Assembly (NCBI GenBank): GCA_013695055.1
Contig: JACDBF010000056.1
Location: 1 to 5,862, forward strand
From: Actinomycetota bacterium
Lineage (GTDB): Bacteria > Actinomycetota > CADDZG01 > WHSQ01
Length of the DNA stretch: 5,862 nt
Reading direction: 5' to 3'
Shown here: piece by piece, positions 5,432-5,862 of the stretch
How the letters are laid out: the number at the start of each line of letters is the position of its first letter
Numbering within the stretch: position 1 is the first letter of the stretch
The notes under the pieces: model-generated
What the model was told of the DNA's origin: nothing
The model's input: only the letters and a program-made list of their open reading frames with translations
Database searches by the model: none
Position numbers and translations under genes: made by a program

Positions 5432-5862
5432 CGGCTCGCCGCTTCACCCGGCGGCTATTGCGGTCTGGATGGTCGACGGGGTCCGCCGGCTCGGGCTCGG
5501 AGTCCTCCCTCTCCTCGCGCTCGGAGGTACCGCCCGCATCGCGCTGGCACTCGTGGTCGTCGTGACCAGCGCGGGATCGGTCGCTCGTTACCTGCGCTTC
5601 ACCTATGCCATCGACGGGGGAGAGCTGACCGTCCAGGGCGGAGTGCTGGTCAGGTTTCGCCGGGTCATTCCCCTGGCTCGCATCCAGAGCGTCGACGTGG
5701 TCCAGAAGCTTCGCCACAAGCTTTTCGGGGTCGTCGAGCTTCGCATCGAAGCCATCGGAGGAGACAGCACCGAGGCGAACCTCGTGGCGCTCGCTCCGGG
5801 TGAGGCCGAGCGGGTGCGGGAGGCGCTTCTCGCCGGCGCGCTCGAAGACAAGGAGGTAGGTC
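5409..5862 (+). CDS. bPH2-domain membrane protein, YdbT-like (N-terminal part, cut by window edge)
   Basis: The first 151 residues of a larger protein are visible; YdbT proteins usually have several hundred residues with repeated bPH2 domains. The N-terminus contains PLHPAAIAVWMVDGVRRLG (11-29), the usual LHP-x-W entry of this family. A hydrophobic region at about 28-58 (GLGVLPLLALGG, then IALALVVVVTSAG) forms one or two spans. The first bPH2 domain follows from about 60: YLRFTYAIDGGELTVQGGVL, then FRRVIPLARIQSVDVVQKL and KLFGVVELRIEA. TTG 5409 is chosen because ATG 5469 would remove the conserved LHP segment and because AGAGGAG precedes it. This start overlaps the YdbS-like gene by 23 bp, so the pair is tightly coupled, consistent with a YdbS-YdbT membrane complex. 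The frame is open at 5862, and the remaining domains lie outside the window. Confidence 0.85.
   Translation, partial: MPAPSASDGSPLHPAAIAVWMVDGVRRLGLGVLPLLALGGTARIALALVVVVTSAGSVARYLRFTYAIDGGELTVQGGVLVRFRRVIPLARIQSVDVVQKLRHKLFGVVELRIEAIGGDSTEANLVALAPGEAERVREALLAGALEDKEVG

Overview
The window is a GC-rich, densely packed bacterial chromosomal segment. It has short intergenic gaps, stop/start overlaps, GTG and TTG starts, few strong Shine-Dalgarno sites and one likely leaderless promoter. Together with lipid and acyl-CoA genes, this suggests an Actinomycetota-like organism, probably an uncultured lineage. That placement is an inference from style and gene content. I see no insertion sequences, phage genes, tRNA or rRNA genes, or CRISPR arrays.

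Layout. A truncated hypothetical gene enters from the left edge (+). It is followed by a PcaF/PaaJ-type thiolase (+) and a diacylglycerol-kinase-family lipid kinase (+). A long hairpin lies in the short convergent gap after the kinase. Next comes a two-gene leftward operon: a 98-residue protein with a C-terminal membrane anchor, joined by an ATGA overlap to an alpha/beta hydrolase with a complete catalytic triad. A divergent intergenic region of about 100 bp separates this operon from a rightward operon. The rightward operon runs: acyl-CoA dehydrogenase, a 29-residue single-span microprotein, a two-span bPH2-domain (YdbS-like) membrane protein, and the start of a second bPH2-domain (YdbT-like) protein that runs off the right edge.

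Functionally, the thiolase and acyl-CoA dehydrogenase fit acyl-CoA or organic-acid degradation. The lipid kinase acts at the membrane. The PH-domain pair resembles Bacillus YdbS/YdbT, a membrane pair linked to resistance to some bacteriocins. I see no sign of a large new defence or mobile system. The most interesting parts are small and easily missed: the 29-residue microprotein whose stop codon overlaps the start of the YdbS-like gene, the tail-anchored protein coupled to the hydrolase, and the non-ATG start of the YdbT-like gene.
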